64,000 nucleotides of DNA from Apricaphanius iberus (GCA_028564705.1 JAPXFQ010000902.1:62001-126000), one strand, 5' to 3'; counted from the stretch's first letter, positions 44,797 to 56,878 are shown. Made by a program: numbers and translations. Notes: generated by a model from the letters alone, not told the origin.

Positions 44797-47700
44797 ATGG
44801 CTTTGAAACTAACTCTGAGATTCTTTTTTAGTGTTGTATATGTGTCTTTAAACATTTTAGTCTCAATGAGCGCTTTTAAAGTATGCTCCTTAAACGTGAA
44901 TGGAGCAAGAGACCAGAGAAAGAGAGCAGTGCTTTTTGAGTCTATTAAACTCAAACACATAGATATAACGTTTTTACAGGAAACTCACAGCGATATTAAT
45001 AACCAAATTGAATGGAATAAAGAGTGGGGAGGAAGAGTGTTCTTAAACCATGGCTCATCAGCAAGAGCGGGGGTATGCATTTTATTCTCTGAAACCTTCT
45101 CCCCCAACTCTGTAAAAGTGGAATCACTGGTTGAGGGTAGAGCTCTGGCCGTAACGGCTATCTTTGATTGCTTTACAATTGTTTTTTTTAAATATTTATG
45201 CTCCTAATATAGGAGCAGAGAGGGTGCAGTTCTTTGATATCATAAATGAAAAACTGAAATATCTAAATGTTACAGATCATTTAATTTTTAGGGGAGATTT
45301 TAACTGTACTGTTGATGACAGTCTAGATCGGAACCACACAGAGCCTCATTTACCATCGGTTCATGCTCTGAAGCGGCTAATCTACAGTCATGGTCTGGTG
45401 GATGTTTGGAGAAGGATGCATATAGACTGCAGACAGTACACATGGTCCCACCACAAAGAAGGTAGGATCTCTTTGGCTCGTTTAGATCGTTTTTATTGTT
45501 TTTCCCATCATTTTAATATTTTTAATGTGTGTAAGATTTTACCTGTTGGTTTTACCGATCATGCCTTAGTGGAGTGTTCAATTTCACAATTGCATGTATC
45601 TCCTAAGAGCGCTTACTGGCATTTTAATCTTAATATGACTGCTGATAAGTGTTTTAGGGAGATTTTGGGTTTTTATTGGGCTGATTTTAGACAGACGAAA
45701 GATACAGTCTGGGTGTCACACGTGACATCACCAGATCTATTAGAGATCTGGAGATAGATGTAGTGGAGTATGAGCGGTTATGTGAATCCACAGGAAAACA
45801 AGGGCATTTTGAAACCCTTAAGACTAAAAAAGCCACTTTGGCTAACCTGCTTGACACAAAAGTGCAGGGCGCTCTGGTTCGCTCCCGGGTCAAAAACATC
45901 TCCCAAATGGATGCCTCCTCCAGCTATTTCTTCGGATTGGAGAAGAAACGAGGGCAGAAAAAGTTTATTCGATGCCTCTTGTCAGATGAAGGACATGAAC
46001 TCACGGAGCCGGCCAAGATAAGAGAGAGAGCCGTCAGTTTTTATGCATCGCTTTTTAAAAGTGGTTGGGTGGACAACAGAGACTTGAGAGAAGACTTTTT
46101 AACTGGAATGTTAAAAGTCTCAAATGGGACAAATTTAAAGCTGGCTGAACCCCTGTCAGCTAATGAGCTTGGTGCTGCCCTGCAAACAATGCAGGGACAG
46201 AAAGCCCCTGGCATCGATGGCTTAACTGTGGAATTCTATAAAGCCTGTTGGGACATTTTCTCTGAAGACCTGCTCGACGTGTTCAATGAGAGTCTCATAG
46301 ATGGTGTCCTGCCACTCTCCTGCCTCAGAGCTGTCATCACCCTCCTGCCTAAGAAAGGGAACCTGCAAGACATGAAAAACTGGCGTCCAGTGTCACTTTT
46401 GTGCACAGACTACAAAATTTTATCAAAAGTCTTGGCCCTGAGACTACGGAGAGCAATGGAGGAGGTCATCCACCTTGACCAGACGTACTTTGTGCCAGGC
46501 AGGTCTATGGTAGATAATATCTATCTAATTCGCGATGTTTTGGAGGTCTCCAGTTCATTGGAGAATGGGTTTGGTCTAATTTCACTGGATCAAGAAAAGG
46601 CTTTTGACCGCGTTGAACACTGCTTTTTATGGGAAACCATGGAAAGTTTTGGGTTCAATGCTGGCTTCATAGCCATGATCAAGGTGCTGTACAGTGACAT
46701 CGAGAGTGTACTAAAAATTAATGGTAGTCTGTGTGCTCCTTTTAAGGTGCATAGAGGTGTTAGGCAGGGCTGTGCTCTGTCTGGTATGCTCTTTGCGCTT
46801 TCCCTGGAACCCCTCCTCTGCAAGTTCAGGTCAACGATGAGTGGCCTGACATTGCCTAGTTTTAGTGAAATAATTTGTTTGTCAGCTTACGCTGATGACG
46901 TCCTTGTTTTTATAAAAAAACAGGAACACGTTGACATCTTGATTAGTGTTGTGGAAAATTTTTTAAAAGTCTCTTCTGCAAAAGTTAATTGGCAAAATAG
47001 TGATGCTCTCTTGACTGGAAGGTGGGAGGGGAACCCTCCTGTACTTCCCCAGCATCTAGAATGGAGAAAAGACGGTTTGAAATATCTAGGCATTTACTTG
47101 GGCAATGAAAACATAATAAAAAAGAACTGGCATGGTGTTCTAGAGAAAATCACTGAGAAAATGGCAAAGTGGCGGTGGGTACATCCACAGCTATCCTATA
47201 GGGGAAGGGTACTCGTAGTGAACAATCTGGTGGCCTCCCAGCTGTGGCACCGGGTGGTGTGCCTGGAACCACCGAATGGGTTGCTGGCTGAAATACAGTC
47301 AAAAATAGTTGATTTTTTCTGGGATAGATTTCGCTGGGTACCCCAAGCCGTCCTTTTTTTGCCCCGTGAGGAGGGGGGTCAGGGCCTAGTCCACCTGGCC
47401 AGCAGAGCGGCCGCTTTCAGTTTGCAATTTGTGAAAAGGTTTTTATTTGGTCCTATAGATTTAGCGTGGGGGAATGTAGCAAGTTGTGTTTTGAGGCGTC
47501 TGGGTGATCTGGATCTAGACTGTGAATGGTTTTTAACGGGTTTTAAATCTCCGTTTTTAACAACCTGGCCTGGGTTTTATCAAAGTGTTTTTAAGGCTTG
47601 TGCTCTTTTTAAATGGACCAGATGTGAGCACAGCTGTTTATTTTGGTTGCTAAAGGAGCCTTTAATGTTTGATGCAAGATTTGACATAAGCTGTCAATCA

Positions 47701-48683
47701 CTGCCTGGACTATCAAGAATCTTGTGTCAATCAAAGATTGTAAATCTTGGAAAACTGATGCAGGTGGCTGGAACTTTGCTCTCAGACGCCATCGCTTTAA
47801 CCTCTGCTTTGGGAATCTCGTCTGTTAGACTATCCCAGAAAGCACTGGAACTTTGGAGAAAGAGGCTTTCTGAAAAAGAATGGGTGCTTTTAAGGAGATA
47901 TAACAGAAATGAACTTGTGCCAGACCCATTGGATGAACCTCCAGACCTGTTTTTAACTCCTCCTTTTAAAGACACTGATGGTCCTCTGTTGTGGACTGGG
48001 GAGGAAAAAAAACAATCTCTTCAAACTTCTGAGAAACAGACTATGTATAAAAACTGTGTAAAGGTACTAAACTTGGATAAATTGAAGGGCAGGCTCCCAA
48101 CGGTTTGGACCACCAAACTAAAAGAATGTGAGCCGCAATGGTCTACAATATATAGTCCTCCATTGAAAAAAAGGACTGGAGATCTACAATGGAAGATACT
48201 CCATGGAGCGATTGCAACCAACTCCTTTTTATCAAAGTTTAATACAAATGTTTCGAATTCTTGCCCTTTTTGCAATTTATCTGAAAATATCTTTCATGTT
48301 TTTACTGAATGTAAAAGGCTTAATCCTCTTTTTAATGTTCTTAGCTGGATTTTTAACGTTTTAACATGTTTTTTTCCATGGAAGTATTTATTGGAGGTGT
48401 GAGAAAAAGTAAGAAGCATAGAGTTAGAAACAAGGTTTTAATTTTTTTAGTCGGCGATGCCAAGCTGGCTATTTATTTATCTAGGAGGGATAAATTGCAA
48501 AAAGAACAGGCTTATGATGTCGTAACATTATGGAAAATCAATGTCAAAGCCAGGCTTCGGCTTGAATATACTTACTACTCTGTGTGTCAGAACTTGGAAG
48601 AATTTGAACAGAAGTGGGCGGAGAAAGGAATTCTGTGTAAAATTATTGATGGAAAACTAGAATTTGGTACCATTTTACAGTAA
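44797..48683 (+). pseudogene. Tx1-clade LINE ORF2: endonuclease, reverse transcriptase, zinc finger
   Basis: ORF2 polyprotein in four frame segments: 44797-45207, 45164-45757, 45763-48402 and 48366-48683. Endonuclease motifs are LNVNGARDQ, FLQETHSD, RGDFNCTVDD, ARLDRFY and TDHALVE. RT motifs are NWRPVSLLCTDYKILSK, SLDQEKAFDRVEH, GVRQGCALSGMLFAL and YADDVLVF (about 46890). The C-terminus has a CCHC cluster (CPFCNLSENIFHVFTEC, about 48262). The first frameshift lies in an eight-T run at about 45182; the others are near 45730-45760 and 48380. With those indels the length matches a complete Tx1 ORF2 of about 1,290 residues. It is inactive as it stands. Confidence 0.86.
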
Positions 48684-48754
48684 TTGTATTACTTTTTTCC
48701 TATTTTGAAACGTAATAATGTGTGAATAAATGGTGTTTTAAAAATAAAAAAAAA

Positions 48755-48779
48755 TCTTCTTCTTCTTCTTCTTCTTCTT
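48755..48779. repeat. (TTC)n microsatellite, right part of LINE tail
   Basis: This is a ~25-bp (TCT)n run between the A-rich 3' end of the Tx1-clade LINE and the 3' UTR of the minus-strand Nimb-like LINE. Confidence 0.93.
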
Positions 48780-48892
48780 TTTGTTTAAATGGCGGGTGGC
48801 AACCAACTTAAGGTGCATTACCGCCACCTACTGTGCAGGAGTGTGAGTCAAAGTGTGAAGAGTAGAACCCCCCCCCCCCAAAAAAAACCCCT

Positions 48893-49860
48893 CTAAATTC
48901 TATTTACTAACTTACTTTTCCTAAGAAACTCTAACACTAATTTATAAATTTTGTTATTTCCATTCAATAACGTTTTTAAATTCCAATCTCCATATCTTTT
49001 CATTTTTAACTTATCTTTTAATTGTTCTCTAACTACTTTATACTTACTACAATAACACAGAATATGCTCTACAGTTTCCTTTTCTTTCCCACATTTACAC
49101 AAACCTGTTTGATGTTTCCCCATTATATACAAAGTGCTATTTAATCCCGAATGTCCTATCCTTAGTCTTGATATTATTGTTTGCTCTCTATTATTGAACT
49201 CCTTTAACTTCATCTTACCTACTTCTTTCTGTATATTAAATAAATGTCTTCCCTTTTTTCCTTTTACACACTTTTCCTGCCATTCATTCATAATTTGTTT
49301 CTTAATTATAGATTTCACTTCTTTAATACTAAAAGGAAACTCTATTACTGTTTCTAACTTTATTGCTTGTTTTGCGTAGTAATCTGCCATTTCATTTCCT
49401 TCTATCCCTCTGTGCGCTGGAACCCACATGAATCTTACTTCAATTCCTAATTTATTTAATCTAAATAAGCATTCTAAAATTTCTACAAAAATGTCAACTC
49501 TGTTTTCATTTGTTCTTGAGTTAATTGTTAGCAAAACTGATAAAGAATCTCGCATATATTACTTTTCTTAACTCTATTTTGCTCAATCTAGTCTAAACTA
49601 AAATAAATTGCCATCATTTCTACTGTAAAAACTGACAGTCCATCTAGTGTTCTTATTTTTATACTTTTACCTACTGCAGGAATAAAAAACGAAAAACCTG
49701 TTCTCTCACTTTCAGACCCTTTTTGATACATCTGTATATATTGGTATGTAGTTTTTATGTATACTATTTAATCTATTATTTATAATATTATCCCAATTTC
49801 CTTTTCCCTTATTTATGTCTATCATATTTTTAATATAAAAGTCAATATAACAGCTAGGAA
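48893..49860 (-). pseudogene. Nimb-like LINE RNase H and C-terminal zinc finger
   Basis: The open frame 49555-48893 carries an RNase H domain with RDSLSVL and WVPAHRGIEGNEMAD, holding His and the last Asp. It is followed by the Cys/His cluster CKCGKEKETVEHILCYC. The first acidic strand lies upstream (49860-49560) in broken frames. RNase H after RT is a hallmark of I-clade LINEs, where it helps remove RNA from the new cDNA. The stop at 48893 is followed by the 3' UTR. Confidence 0.8.
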
Positions 49861-49899
49861 AAATCCATTTAGGAGTCACTGAATATAAGTATTTATTTA

Positions 49900-50650
49900 T
49901 TAATAAAATAAATAAAAATAAAAATTTATTTTATAAGTTTTTGCTAATTTGTTTGCTTTTTCTATCATGCTATCAATTTTTTCATGTTCTCTATATGAAT
50001 ACATATCGTTTTTGATCATATGATCATCCTTTGAACATCCTCTAATATTAGCCCAACAATTTAATAAATTGTATTTACATCTTAGCCCTATAGGCATTTC
50101 TCCCATTTCAACTTGTAAAGAAGCTATAGGAGATGTTTTTATTGCTCCACAACATATTCTCAATGCCTGATTTTGTATTATTTCAATCTTTCTTAATAAT
50201 GATTTGCATGCAGAGCTATATACAATACTTCCATAATCTATTACTGATCTTATCATTGTTATATATATTTGCTTTAATGCTTTGGTACTAGCACCCCAAT
50301 CATTACCCTTTAGACATCTCATTATATTTATTACTTTTTTACATCTTTCCTCAATTTTAATTTTATTTTCCTTCCAAGTTAACTTACTGTCAAAAATAAC
50401 TCCCAAATATTTAAAACTCTTTACCTGTTCTATATTCTCTCCATATAATTTAAGATTAATTTCCACATTTCTTTTCTTTGTAAACACCAAGCTTTTTGTT
50501 TTATCAATTGAGAATTTAAAACCCCAATCATACGACCATTTTTCTACTTTTGATATTTCTTCTTGTAATTTCTTTTGCACATGTTTTATATTTCTTCCCC
50601 TTTTCCACAACGCTCCATCATCCGCAAATAAAGCCCTTCCAAAATCATAT
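49900..50650 (-). pseudogene. Nimb-like LINE reverse transcriptase, catalytic and thumb part
   Basis: This continues RT after a frameshift near 50650-50690. FADDGALW (catalytic box with Phe for Tyr) falls at about 50632-50609, just upstream of the ATG at 50610. SIDKTKSLVF and FKYLGVIFDSKLTW follow, then the thumb-like region (QALRICCGAIKTSP). The segment ends at 49900. Both catalytic aspartates are retained. Confidence 0.8.
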
Positions 50651-50651
50651 C

Positions 50652-52286
50652 CTATATTATCATATACATCATTATCATAATAGTAAACAATATTGGACTA
50701 ATTATACTTCCTTGAGGTGTTCCATTTTCTACTAAATACCTTTTTGATATTTTATCTCCTATCTTTACTTTAATAGATCTATTGAATAAAATTTTTTTAA
50801 CCCAATTGTGAACTCTTCCTTTTATTCCCAATCTCTTTAATTTTATTAGTAAACCTTCCTTCCAAACCATATCATAAGCTTTTTCAATATCAAAAAATAC
50901 TATAACTAAACCTTCTTTATTTTTCTGCGCATTTCTAATTTCATTTTCTAAATAAACAATTGGATCCATTGTACTTCTACCTTTTCTAAAACCACTTTGA
51001 TATTTTGTAATTAATTTTTTACTTTCAAGATAATAATTTATTCTCTCTGTAATCATCCTTTCCATAATTTTTCCTATATGTGATGTTAGTGCTATTGGTC
51101 TATAATTTTCCGGATTATATGATTCTTTTCCTGGTTTTAATATAGGTATAATTATTGCCTCTTTCCAATTTTTTGGTATTACTCCTTCTATCCAAACTTT
51201 ATTATATAAATTCAACAAACTCATTTTCATTTTATTCCATAGATGTTTAATCATCTCATAAGTAATTTTGTCATTACTTGGTGCCGTATTTTTACTTTTC
51301 CCTAAAGCTTGTTCCAATTCATTCATATTAAAAGGAATATCTAATACTGACATTTTACTACCGTCTACATTCGCTACCTCATATTTTTCCCTAGTTTCCT
51401 CCCTTTTATTCCTTCTGTCTTCTGATAAATTATTATTACTATTTATTTTAACAAATGTCTTAGCTAAAATGTCTGCTTTTTCTTCATTTTTAATAATTAT
51501 TTCATCTTTTATTTTTAAAGCTGAATAACTCCTCTCTCTGTATATTCCTTTCATTTTCTTAATCATTCCCCAAACTTCACTTACTTGTGTTGTTCTTCCG
51601 ATTTTATCACAAAAAGTTCTCCAACTTTTTCTTTTAGCATTTTTAATTGTTTTCCTTACCTCTGCTTGCAATCTTTTATATTTTATTAAATGTTCATAAT
51701 TGTGATTCTCTTTTAATTCTTTCATACTCTTATTTCTTTCTTTAATTACTTTTTCACATTCATCATTCCACCAAGGCACATTTTTCTTTTTCATATTCCC
51801 TTTACTTTTTGGAATTGTTTTATCTGCTGCTTCAAGAATTATTTTTCTAAATGTTTTTTCTATCATCTCTACACTATTTTCCATATTTATTTCATCTTGG
51901 TTCTGTTCACATATGCTTTTAAATTTATCCCAGTTTGCTTTTCTAAATACCCACTTTTCCTCTCTAACTTCAGTTTTTGAATCCCTAAATCCTACTATCT
52001 TAATCAAAATTGGATAATGGTCACTACCCATCAAATTTTCCTGAACCTCCCACTCACTTTTCCCAGCCAATTCACTTGAAGTTAATGTAATGTCTATTGC
52101 CGAAATGTGTCCTGTATTAACATCTAATCTTGTTCCTTTTCCATCATTCAAACAAACCAAATTTATTTCATCCATTATTTCTTCAATTACCTCACCATTT
52201 AAATCTGTTTTTATTCCTCCCCATATTGTATTGTGTGCATTAAAATCACCGCATATCAATACATTTTTATAATTATTTTCTATCAT
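50652..52286 (-). pseudogene. Nimb-like LINE endonuclease and RT fingers/palm
   Basis: This long frame (544 codons) starts inside the endonuclease. GDFNAHNTIW, AIDITL and MGSDHYPIL are its C-terminal motifs; homology runs upstream of the ATG to 52402, where the element is truncated. A basic linker follows, then RT with NPENYRPIALTSHIGKI, FFDIEKAYDMVW and NGTPQGSIISPILF. The frame is lost just before the catalytic ADD box. The long undamaged stretch suggests moderate age. Confidence 0.83.
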
Positions 52287-52402
52287 TATTTTTATGTTAT
52301 TTATTTCTAATTTCTTACATGGATTATAATAATTTAATACATATAAATTTTCACTATCTGTATATATTTCTCTTCCTTCCCTATTTTTACAACTCGATAA
52401 TT

Positions 52403-52416
52403 AGGCGTTGAATTGT
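52403..52416 (+). repeat. Target-site duplication, right copy
   Basis: This is the exact copy of 43139-43152, next to the truncated 5' end of the Nimb-like LINE. Confidence 0.88.
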
Positions 52417-52759
52417 TGTCAGCCAGCTCAAAAGGCCTGATTGAAAACAGGTGAGTGCAATCATCACATGCAGCAGCTCTTCACCACAGATCCTCCCTGC
52501 AACAGATGACTCACAGCAGACGCACAAACACAGAACGTCACAAAACTTACCACCCAATAATGACAGAATTTTTTTTCTGACTTATTAAAAAAGAAAAACT
52601 GAAATATCACATGGTCATAAGTATTCAGATCCTTTGTGCAGTATTGAGTAGAAATACTTGTTTAAGCTAGTACAGCCATTAGTCATGTTGGGAATAATGC
52701 AACATGTTTTTTACACCTGTATTTGGGTATCATCTGCTATTTTTCCTTACCCATCCTCT

Positions 52760-53577
52760 CCAGTTCTGTACAGCTGTATGGTGAACATTGGTGGACAGCT
52801 ATTTTCAGGCCTCCAAAGATGCTGGGTTTAGGTCAAAGCTCTGGCTGGGCCAGTTAAAACGGTCACAGAGTTGTTCCAAAGTCACTCTGTGGTTATTTTA
52901 GCTGTGTGCTCAGCATCATTACCCTGTTGAATTGTGAACATTGGGCCCAGTCTGAGGTCCTGAGCACTCTGGAAGAGGTTTTTATCCAGGATATCTCTGT
53001 ACTTGGCCAGATTAATCTTTCCTACAATTGCAACCTGCCCTGTCCCTGCAGCTGAAAAACACCCCCACCACATTCTGCTCCCACTACAATGTTTCACTGT
53101 AGGGACTGTATTGTGCAGGTGATAAGCAGTGCCTGCTTTACTCCACACATACCACTTAGAATTAACCCCAAAAAGTTCAATTTTGGTCTCATCAGACCAG
53201 CAAGTCTTATTTCTCATAGTTTGAAAGTCCTTGATGTGTTTTTTTGGCGAACTCTATGCAGGCTTTCATATGACTTGTACTGAGAAGAGGCTTCCGTCAG
53301 GCCACTCTGTCATAAAGCTCCAGTTGGTGGAGGGCTGAAGTGATAGTTGACTTGGTGGAACTTTCTCTCATCTTCCTAATGCATCTCTGGATTGCTCAGT
53401 TTGGCTAGGTGGCCAGGTCTATGAAGAGAATGATGGAGGCCACTCTGCTCTTAGGAAAATTGAGTGATGCAGAAATTCTTTTTACATCCTTGGCCAGATC
53501 TGTGCCATGCCACAATTCTGTCTTTAAGCTCCCTGGGCAATTCCTTCAACCTCATCCTTCTCATTTGCTCTGACATG
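52760..53577 (-). pseudogene. Tc1-type transposase, degraded
   Basis: This is a Tc1 transposase on the minus strand. An N-terminal segment from about 53577 (MSEQMRRMRLKELPRELKD) resembles the DNA-binding part. The best-preserved frame, 53217-52882, has WSDETKIELFG with the first catalytic Asp, WWGCFSAAGTG, KYRDILDKNLFQ and a FTIQQGNDAEHTAK segment with the second Asp. A degraded WPSQSFDLNP-like segment near 52855 marks the third. Several stops and shifts make it inactive. Intact Tc1 transposases are about 340 residues. Confidence 0.82.
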
Positions 53578-53751
53578 CACTGTGGGCTGAAAGGTCTTAT
53601 ATAGACAGGTGTGTGCAAAAAAATTAGTTTCTGTCAAGATGTGGTACTGAGCGTAATAATTATAAGGATATTTTGATTTTAGCAAATGGCTTCAATGAAA
53701 CAAAGAGTGAAAAATGTAAAGGGGTATGAATACTTTCAGTACCCACTTGTA

Positions 53752-55299
53752 ATTTGAATGTATTTGCCTATTGTTATTGTGAAATCAAAATAACAGCGAA
53801 GTTATCCTTAATGGATACATTTAAAAAAGTTACCCTTAATTGATAATAAAATCAGCTATTTAAAAGGGACTAGTCCATGTCTGAGAAGTTTCTCTTTGAT
53901 TATATTGCAAAAAATTTCCTTTTACTGGCATGTGTTTGGAGAGGGGCTAAAGTAGCACAGAATATGAATGTCGGCTTTTTTAACAGAAGTAGATGAAGGT
54001 GAAAGTCTGAGTGGCAGTTGAGCAGAAAGGAGCGCATGCTGCTCCGCCACACTCAGCACATGTTAGATCACCAGCTCCACCTAAGCTTGATGTCTCAGTG
54101 AAGCATGCAAAGAGGTCAAGTGAGTGCCGCCATGCTGTCACAGGTGTTGATGTTATAGAGGCGCTGTTCCTGTTTGTGTGCATGCACAGGAAAGGTTGGA
54201 TGGTTCTGTTCAGGGGAATACAAAACAGGAATAGCAATAATGTCTGAAAGTAAAACATAACAAGTTTGACATTAAAAACAGGAACCAATTGAAGTTACTG
54301 GAAATTGTCTGCCCGTTCTCACACGTCTTCCTTTTTTTTAATCATATAGGTCTGTCTGGTTTGTTTCAAAGAAACCTCTTCTCTTTTCAAGTAAAGATTA
54401 GTTAGTTTATGAAAAAAGGTATGAACAGTTACTCAAAAAAACCAAAAAGATATACATAAACTTGAGGGCTTAGTGTTTGCATTTTCATAAGTGCTGCAGG
54501 GGTTCATAGAGTCTATAATTTATTTTTATGGCGCAGTTCCACTTCGGTTCAGTTAGACTCTGCAATGTAAAAAATAATTTACCTCTTGAATTCTGTTAAC
54601 ACTGAGCCATGTTTCAACAACAAACTTCACTGTATTTTTTGGGGACTTAATACACTTTGTTTAGGAATAGTAGGAAAAATATACTTTGTTTGAATAAAAA
54701 TCTGAGCGTGTGTCATGCACTTGGATCCAGCCCCTGATTGAAAACTGTAGAAGCCATCCTTTGATGGAATAACCTCTACATAATTTAAACTATGATTCTA
54801 CCAGTATTGCATATCTTTAAACATAATTTATTCATCCGTCTTGTTTGCAAATTAGCTCATGATTAGTCATACTGAATGTCTGCAGGATTGACCACAAACT
54901 TTTGAAATTTGACTCGGCTTCCATGAACAGATGCACGTGCTTTGATCAAGGCCCTTGCTTCATGTTTCACCCAAACCTTCAGCCCAGCCCCAAAATTCGG
55001 TAGCCCTTATCATGTTTTCATTCAAGTTCGCCCTCCTAAAAAATAGCATCACGGTAATGTGCAGTTTTCCTTCATACAAAACCATTTGCACCTTTTTTTC
55101 ATATTGCAGGTTTTAAAGGACCAGAGTACAGAGAACTTCTAATTGAAAAAAAGTTACTTAATTGGAAAGACTTTCCTTTTTTTTTTTACTTGTCCTGTCT
55201 GGAAGTGTGGTAATCAGAATTGGTGTATGATACCAAAAACCAGCCCAACAGATTTACTTTCTCAAGCAGAGCATAGCATCTTTTGCTACTACTCCACTT
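53752..55299. other. Stretch without recognised gene
   Basis: I see no motif-bearing frame, tandem array or defined repeat boundary. Frames near 54000-54290 on both strands overlap each other and lack domains. Confidence 0.4.
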
Positions 55300-56502
55300 G
55301 ATATATATGTGTGAAAAATCTTTATTAGAGATTTCTGTGGGTTTAATTTCATGAAGTTATGGACACAGAAAAGGAAAAACAAAGGAGAAGAAAGAAAGAA
55401 GATGAAGAAGAGAGGCAGGAGAGGTAAGAGTGGAAATTGACGATACAAGAGGAAGGGGAACAAAGAGAACACAAGAAAACATCCCAGTCCTCCACATTCG
55501 CAGGACGGCAGAGGGGTGTAAATAAAAGAACAACAACCACTACAATGGTGCAACATTAACAAAACAAATCAAATAATATGAACTAAGAACTACACATTCA
55601 CAACACAAAAAAGGTATATAAAGCTTATGACACCAATTGTCCTTTGTTGATAACCTCAACCCAAGAATATATCTGAAGATACCGATATCCCCACGTCTGT
55701 GTGTGTGTATGAGTACGCTGGTGTATATAAGGTTTCTCTATGTGAGTGTTTGATAGCTGGTGTGAGGAGCCGTCAATCTGTCGGCTCCTGTCGCCCCAAA
55801 ACCCTACAAGAGTGGTACAATGATGGAGCAGGTGGACAGAGGAAGAAATGACTGGGAACGGAAAGCCTTCTGAGGGAGCCAGCTCCCCCACTGACCGTTC
55901 AACATGATCCATCAGGGAAGGTAGGCCTTGGCACGTCCTATTCAGGGCCCATGGCAGCAGCACCACCAAGCCCCATGGAGCTCAAGGACGTCCCCCCATC
56001 CCAGAGGGAGACCTAAACCCAATATTCATACTACTATCAAAAGACAAGACACTAGACACCCAGGTTTATTTCAGCCCTGCTAGATAGTCACCTCCTCCTG
56101 GCCAGCCAGGGAAGCTGCAAGCCAGGGAGGCCCCGAGCACCACCTACGCAGCAAGGGCCCCTGCACAAAGGTAGAAACCCACTACCACACCAGTGGACTG
56201 ATGTGGTAGTGGATGTGCAGGACATGGCGTGGAGGCTGAATGACACCGGTCAGTTGCTTGACCCAGTCAAATGCTTGACCCCAGCACAAAGACCAAAACC
56301 CAGGAGCTATGTCCAGCGCCAAAAGACTGACCGGTTTCATTTGTCCAATAAGATTTTTAAAGCTTGAGTTTTCATAAACTTTCAACATTTGTGAAACAAG
56401 AGTATAGAATTCTCGAGGTGACTTCAGATTTTTCTTGAAAGTCTCATTTGTACGATTTGGAGTAATGTCTGGGTCCTGACCGATTTTCTTCAGCTCAACC
56501 AG

Positions 56503-56514
56503 ATCAGATAATTT
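56503..56514 (+). repeat. SINE target-site duplication, left copy
   Basis: ATCAGATAATTT recurs exactly at 56867-56878 and flanks the SINE. Confidence 0.82.
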
Positions 56515-56866
56515 CCATTCCATCCATTTTCTGAACCGCTTAGTCCTCCAGGGGTCGCAGGGGGTGCTGGTTCCTATCTCCAGCTGTCAATGGGGAGAGG
56601 CGGGGTAGACCCTGAACAGGTCGCCAGTCCATCACAGGGTCACATAGAGACAGACAGGAAAAACAACCATGCACGCACACACCCACACCTAAGGACAATT
56701 TAGAGTGATCAATTAACATGACAGTCATGTCTTTGGACTGTGGGAGGAAGCCGGAGTACCCGGAGGCAACCCACATATGCACGGGGAGAACATGCAAACT
56801 CCATGCAGAAAGGCCCTGGGCCGGGATACGAACCCACAACCTTCTTGCGCCGCGGTGCAGCCCCAT
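56515..56866 (-). mobile_element. tRNA-headed SINE, full length
   Basis: This 352-bp minus-strand SINE lies inside L1 sequence. The tRNA-like head is at 56866-56815 (B-box-like GGTTCGTATCCC). The conserved body has GGAGTTTGCATGTTCTCCCC and ACTCCGGCTTCCTCCCACAG. The 3' end has CAGCACCCCCTGCGACCCC and a short ATGG-type tail (56515-56530). A 12-bp duplication proves a retroposition event after the L1. Partial copies are at 23641 and 30721. Confidence 0.78.
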
Positions 56867-56878
56867 ATCAGATAATTT
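56867..56878 (+). repeat. SINE target-site duplication, right copy
   Basis: This is the exact copy of 56503-56514. Confidence 0.82.

Larger units (their letters stand above)
43173..48754 (+). mobile_element. Tx1-clade (Koshi-like) LINE inserted in a (TTC)n tract
   Basis: This is a nearly full-length plus-strand LINE of 5.58 kb: 5' UTR 43173-43339, ORF1 43340-44791, ORF2 44797-48683, short 3' UTR and an A-rich end at 48754. It lies exactly between two (TTC)n runs. From memory, pufferfish Tx1-clade elements named Koshi and Kibi target (TTC)n and (TC)n microsatellites, and this copy fits Koshi behaviour. Damage is light (one nonsense codon in ORF1, three frameshifts in ORF2), so it is younger than most elements here. 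Confidence 0.82.
43153..52402 (-). mobile_element. I-clade (Nimb-like) LINE, 5'-truncated, carrying a second LINE
   Basis: Minus-strand LINE: the 5' end, truncated inside the endonuclease, lies at 52402. RT, RNase H and a zinc-finger end reach 48893, and the 3' UTR runs to about 48780. The (GAA)n tail reads (TTC)n on the plus strand. The tail is split: part at 48755-48779 and part at 43153-43172, with a Tx1-clade LINE between. Exact 14-bp direct repeats flank the whole. RNase H after RT points to the I superfamily; Nimb is the usual fish representative. Confidence 0.84.
42591..52560. repeat. Dispersed repeat (copy 3) split by a LINE
   Basis: The left half is 42591-43152 and the right half 52403-52560. 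It lies inside Tc1 sequence. Its style matches the repeats at 25283 and 40741. It is interrupted by the Nimb-like LINE with a 14-bp duplication (AGGCGTTGAATTGT). Confidence 0.55.
42474..53749 (-). mobile_element. Tc1-type transposon, split by a nested insertion
   Basis: The terminal inverted repeats are at 42474-42540 (CAGTGGATAAGGAAAGTATT) and about 53680-53749 (mirror of CAAGTGGGTACTGAAAGTAT), each bordered by TA (42472-42473; 53750-53751), the Tc1 target. Transposase lies on the minus strand in the right part. About 10 kb of foreign DNA (42591-52560) interrupts it, leaving roughly 1.3 kb of Tc1 sequence. Confidence 0.82.

Noticed and set aside
48868..48885. C-run followed by A-run as a programmed frameshift site
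   Set aside because: It lies in the 3' UTR of the Nimb-like LINE, outside coding sequence.
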